Source: Firmicutes bacterium UBA3572
GTDB lineage: Bacteria > Bacillota > Desulfotomaculia > Desulfotomaculales > Desulforudaceae
Direction: 5' to 3'
Assembly: GCA_002375985.1 (NCBI GenBank)
Contig: DFNH01000036.1
Coordinates: 1-64,000, forward strand
Length of the DNA stretch: 64,000 nucleotides
Numbering within the stretch: the stretch's first letter is position 1; the number at the start of each line of letters is the position of its first letter. Below the pieces are notes generated by a model. It was given only the letters and a program-made list of their open reading frames with translations. It had not been told where the DNA came from and made no database searches. Made by a program: the position numbers and the translations under genes. Shown in pieces: positions 61,478 through 64,000 of the stretch.

Positions 61478-64000
61478 CTATTGAAGTTCGCGCTGAACCT
61501 CTTCCGTAGTATAAAACTCCAGCAAATCGCCCTCGTGAATATCGTTGAACCGCTCAAGAGTCAGACCGCATTCGTAGCCTTGAACTACCTCCCGCACGTC
61601 GTCCTTAAACCGCTTCAAGGATGACAGCCGGCCATCGTAAACCACTTTACCGTCACGGATCACACGCACCTTTGCGTCCCGGACGATCTTACCCTCCTGT
61701 ACATAACAACCGGCAATTGTCCCGACACGGGACGCTTTGAAAATCTGGCGCACTTCAGCCTGACCGAGAATCACTTCGCGGTATTGCGGTTCCAGCAAGC
61801 CGGAGAGCGCCGCTTTGACGTCATCCAGAATTTCATAAATCACCTGATAGGTTCGGATATCTACCATTTCCCTCTCAGCCGCCTTACGGGCGTTGACGTC
61901 GGGACGGACGTTAAAACCGATGATGATCGCCTTGGAGGCGGAGGCGAGCATTACGTCGGTCTCGGTAATAGCCCCCACACCGCTGTGCACCATCTGCACC
62001 TTAACCTCATCGGTGCTGAGCTTTTCCAAAGCCTGCACCAGGGCTTCCACCGAACCCTGAACGTCGGCCTTCACAATCAGGGGCAGTTCCTTCACCGCCC
62101 CTTCCTGGATGCGGCTGAAGACCTCCTCGAGAGAAATTCTCCCGGCAGCCTTGAGGAGTTCTTCCTGGCGCTTGCGCTCTTGCCGCTTGTCGGCTATTTG
62201 CCGCGCCAGCTTCTCGTCTTTTACCCGGTAAAAGCGGTCGCCGGCCTGGGGAACTTCCGAAAAACCGAGTACCTCCACCGGCGTAGACGGGCCCGCCTTC
62301 TTGACCCTCCGGCCCTTGTGATCAATCATCGCGCGTACCCGGCACGAACTGCTGCCGGCTACCAGCACGTCACCTACGCGCAGGGTGCCGTTTTGCACCA
62401 ACACGGTGGCCACCGGTCCCCGGCCCTTATCAAGCTGTGACTCAATGACCGTTCCCCGGGCGGCACGTTTGGGGTTGGCCTTTAATTCGTGCACTTCGGC
62501 CACCAAGAGAATCATCTCCAGCAATTCGTCCAGGCCGGTCTTCTTAAGGGCCGAAACGGGTACACAAATCGTATCCCCGCCCCACTCCTCGGGCACAAGC
62601 CCGTGTTCGGTCAGCTGTTGTTTTACCCGCTCGGGATTGGCATCCGGTTTGTCCATCTTGTTGATGGCCACCACGATAGGTACCCCTGCCGCCTTGGCGT
62701 GGTTGATGGCCTCAACCGTTTGGGGTTTCACCCCGTCGTCAGCCGCCACCACCAAAACGGCAATGTCAGTGACGCTGGCTCCCCGGGCCCGCATAGCGGT
62801 AAAGGCTTCGTGCCCCGGTGTATCCACAAAAGTGATCCGTTTGCCCTGATGCTGCACCTGGTAGGCACCGATATGCTGGGTAATCCCGCCCGCTTCGGTT
62901 GCCGTGACGTTGGCATCACGGATGGCGTCAAGAAGGGAAGTCTTGCCATGGTCCACGTGACCCAACACGGTCACCACAGGCGGCCGAGGTTCCAGTTGGG
63001 TTGGATCGTCCTCTTCCTCTTCCAACTCCAACCGCTCTTCAGCGTCGGGCTCCTTGGGCTTAAGCTCCACTATAAAACCGAATTCTTGGGCGACCACCGC
63101 GGCCGTTTCGGCGTCAATCTCCTGGTTGATGGTGGCCATCACCCCGAGGAACATCAGTTTCTTGATGATTTCCGCGGCCTTGATGCCCATCTTTTCGGCC
63201 AGCTCTTTCACCGTCAGGTTACCACTGATGGTGATCGGCTTGCGCTCAACGGGGGGCACAATGTTCTTCTCCCGCGTACTCCGGGGACGCCGCACCCGGT
63301 CTTCGCGCCCGCCGTTTTTCCGGTCCCACTGGTTGGCCCATTGCGCCCGCTTTTCTTTTTCTTTCTTGTCCGCGAAACGCTGCTGCCCAGCAGTTTTGTC
63401 GGGCTTGACCGCTTCAAGCTCCGCCGGTGGTTTCGGGATAGCCTTGCTGGGGATAACGCTCCGCCCCGGGGGACGCTTTTCGCCATAGCCTGCAGAGGGC
63501 AGCCCGGCTCCCGGTCTTCCCCGCGGCGGCTGAGGTTTCCTCTGGCTCTCCGCTCCGGCCGGCCTCGGGCTATGCGGACGTCCGATCGGCGGCCGGCCTT
63601 CCGGCGCGGGGCGACCCCCGGTCGGCTGTGCCTTCCCACCTGGTTGGTAAGAAGGTGTTCCAGCAGGCTGTGGCCGGTTATCGCCGGGCGTACGCACACC
63701 TGTAGCCGCAGGGGCCGGATCGACCCGTCGCGGCGGGGACGGAGCAGTATCCGGGCCCGGCTTCGGCGCCGCCGGCTCAGCCGTCTCCGGTTGCGGTGCC
63801 AGAGGTGGGCTCGGACGTTTTACTTCCGGCTGCCCTCCAACCGGGGGTAAAATGGTCGGCACCCGGAAAGGCCGCTCAATCAAACGCTTGTCCGGCGGCC
63901 GCTGCGGCACCTTGTCCACCAGACCCGGGCCGTATTGGCTTAGCTTGACCCATTGGGGTCGGGGCGCACGCCCGACAGCCTGCCCGGCACTCTCAGGCTG
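61478..64000 (-). CDS. infB: Translation initiation factor IF-2 (5' end outside window)
   Basis: 840 codons visible; the frame is open to base 64000, so the start is missing. The N-terminal part is long, Pro/Gly/Arg-rich and low-complexity. An IF2_N domain follows (KELAEKMGIKAAEIIKKLMF). The G domain has GHVDHGKTSLLDAI, GITQHIGAY, DTPGHEAF and NKMDKPD. The C-terminal domains end with YECGLTLERFNDI. It places fMet-tRNA on the 30S subunit using GTP. No damage seen. Confidence 0.98.
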   Translation of the reverse strand, partial: QPESAGQAVGRAPRPQWVKLSQYGPGLVDKVPQRPPDKRLIERPFRVPTILPPVGGQPEVKRPSPPLAPQPETAEPAAPKPGPDTAPSPPRRVDPAPAATGVRTPGDNRPQPAGTPSYQPGGKAQPTGGRPAPEGRPPIGRPHSPRPAGAESQRKPQPPRGRPGAGLPSAGYGEKRPPGRSVIPSKAIPKPPAELEAVKPDKTAGQQRFADKKEKEKRAQWANQWDRKNGGREDRVRRPRSTREKNIVPPVERKPITISGNLTVKELAEKMGIKAAEIIKKLMFLGVMATINQEIDAETAAVVAQEFGFIVELKPKEPDAEERLELEEEEDDPTQLEPRPPVVTVLGHVDHGKTSLLDAIRDANVTATEAGGITQHIGAYQVQHQGKRITFVDTPGHEAFTAMRARGASVTDIAVLVVAADDGVKPQTVEAINHAKAAGVPIVVAINKMDKPDANPERVKQQLTEHGLVPEEWGGDTICVPVSALKKTGLDELLEMILLVAEVHELKANPKRAARGTVIESQLDKGRGPVATVLVQNGTLRVGDVLVAGSSSCRVRAMIDHKGRRVKKAGPSTPVEVLGFSEVPQAGDRFYRVKDEKLARQIADKRQERKRQEELLKAAGRISLEEVFSRIQEGAVKELPLIVKADVQGSVEALVQALEKLSTDEVKVQMVHSGVGAITETDVMLASASKAIIIGFNVRPDVNARKAAEREMVDIRTYQVIYEILDDVKAALSGLLEPQYREVILGQAEVRQIFKASRVGTIAGCYVQEGKIVRDAKVRVIRDGKVVYDGRLSSLKRFKDDVREVVQGYECGLTLERFNDIHEGDLLEFYTTEEVQRELQ

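Overview
The window is GC-rich DNA from an endospore-forming Firmicute. The best guess, by inference only, is a Peptococcaceae/Desulfotomaculum-Pelotomaculum-like thermophile. The evidence is both dipicolinate synthase subunits, a YlmC/YmxH-type sporulation protein, a PyrR-attenuated pyrimidine operon, a UGA-decoding selenocysteine tRNA, and frequent TTG/GTG starts behind strong GGAGG sites. No transposase, integrase, rRNA or phage structural gene was seen.

Left 25.6 kb: a large CRISPR-Cas island, all on the minus strand. The array (71 full repeats plus a cut one) fills 1-4717 and runs off the left edge. Its leader lies to the right (4718-4983), followed by cas2, cas1, cas4, cas3, cas5, cas7 and cas8b of a type I-B system. 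A 232-bp regulatory gap separates this from a second operon. That operon encodes a multi-domain type III-D effector of the III-Dv kind: Cas7-insertion carrying an N-terminal cold-shock domain, Csx19, Cas7-2x, a Cas7-Cas5-Cas11 fusion, and an HD-less Cas10 with an intact GGDD motif. Next come a CARF-HEPN ribonuclease, a csx15 gene broken by a 7-bp tandem duplication, a CARF protein with a LuxR-type helix-turn-helix, and the only cas6. Cas6 and the array are apparently shared: I-B would attack DNA, while III-D would cleave RNA and make cyclic oligoadenylate for the CARF proteins. A similar inverted repeat lies upstream of both cas operons and may be a common operator.

Middle (26-42 kb): a plus-strand radical SAM gene; the minus-strand pyrimidine operon pyrR-pyrB-pyrC-carA-carB-pyrK-pyrD-pyrF, with a promoter and two PyrR-type attenuators (before pyrR and before pyrB); small membrane proteins; an MFS transporter; phosphosulfolactate synthase; lspA-rluD; and tRNA-Sec.

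Right (42-64 kb): a membrane diguanylate cyclase; then minus-strand housekeeping clusters. One is a lysine/dipicolinate cluster (dapB-dpaA-dpaB-asd-dapA-rnj) linking diaminopimelate and spore dipicolinate synthesis. The next holds an SDH-type protease, ymxH, dut, an M16 peptidase and a YlxY-like deacetylase. The last is the translation/RNA cluster pnp-rpsO-(two small genes)-ribF-truB-nrnA-rbfA-infB, with infB cut by the right edge.
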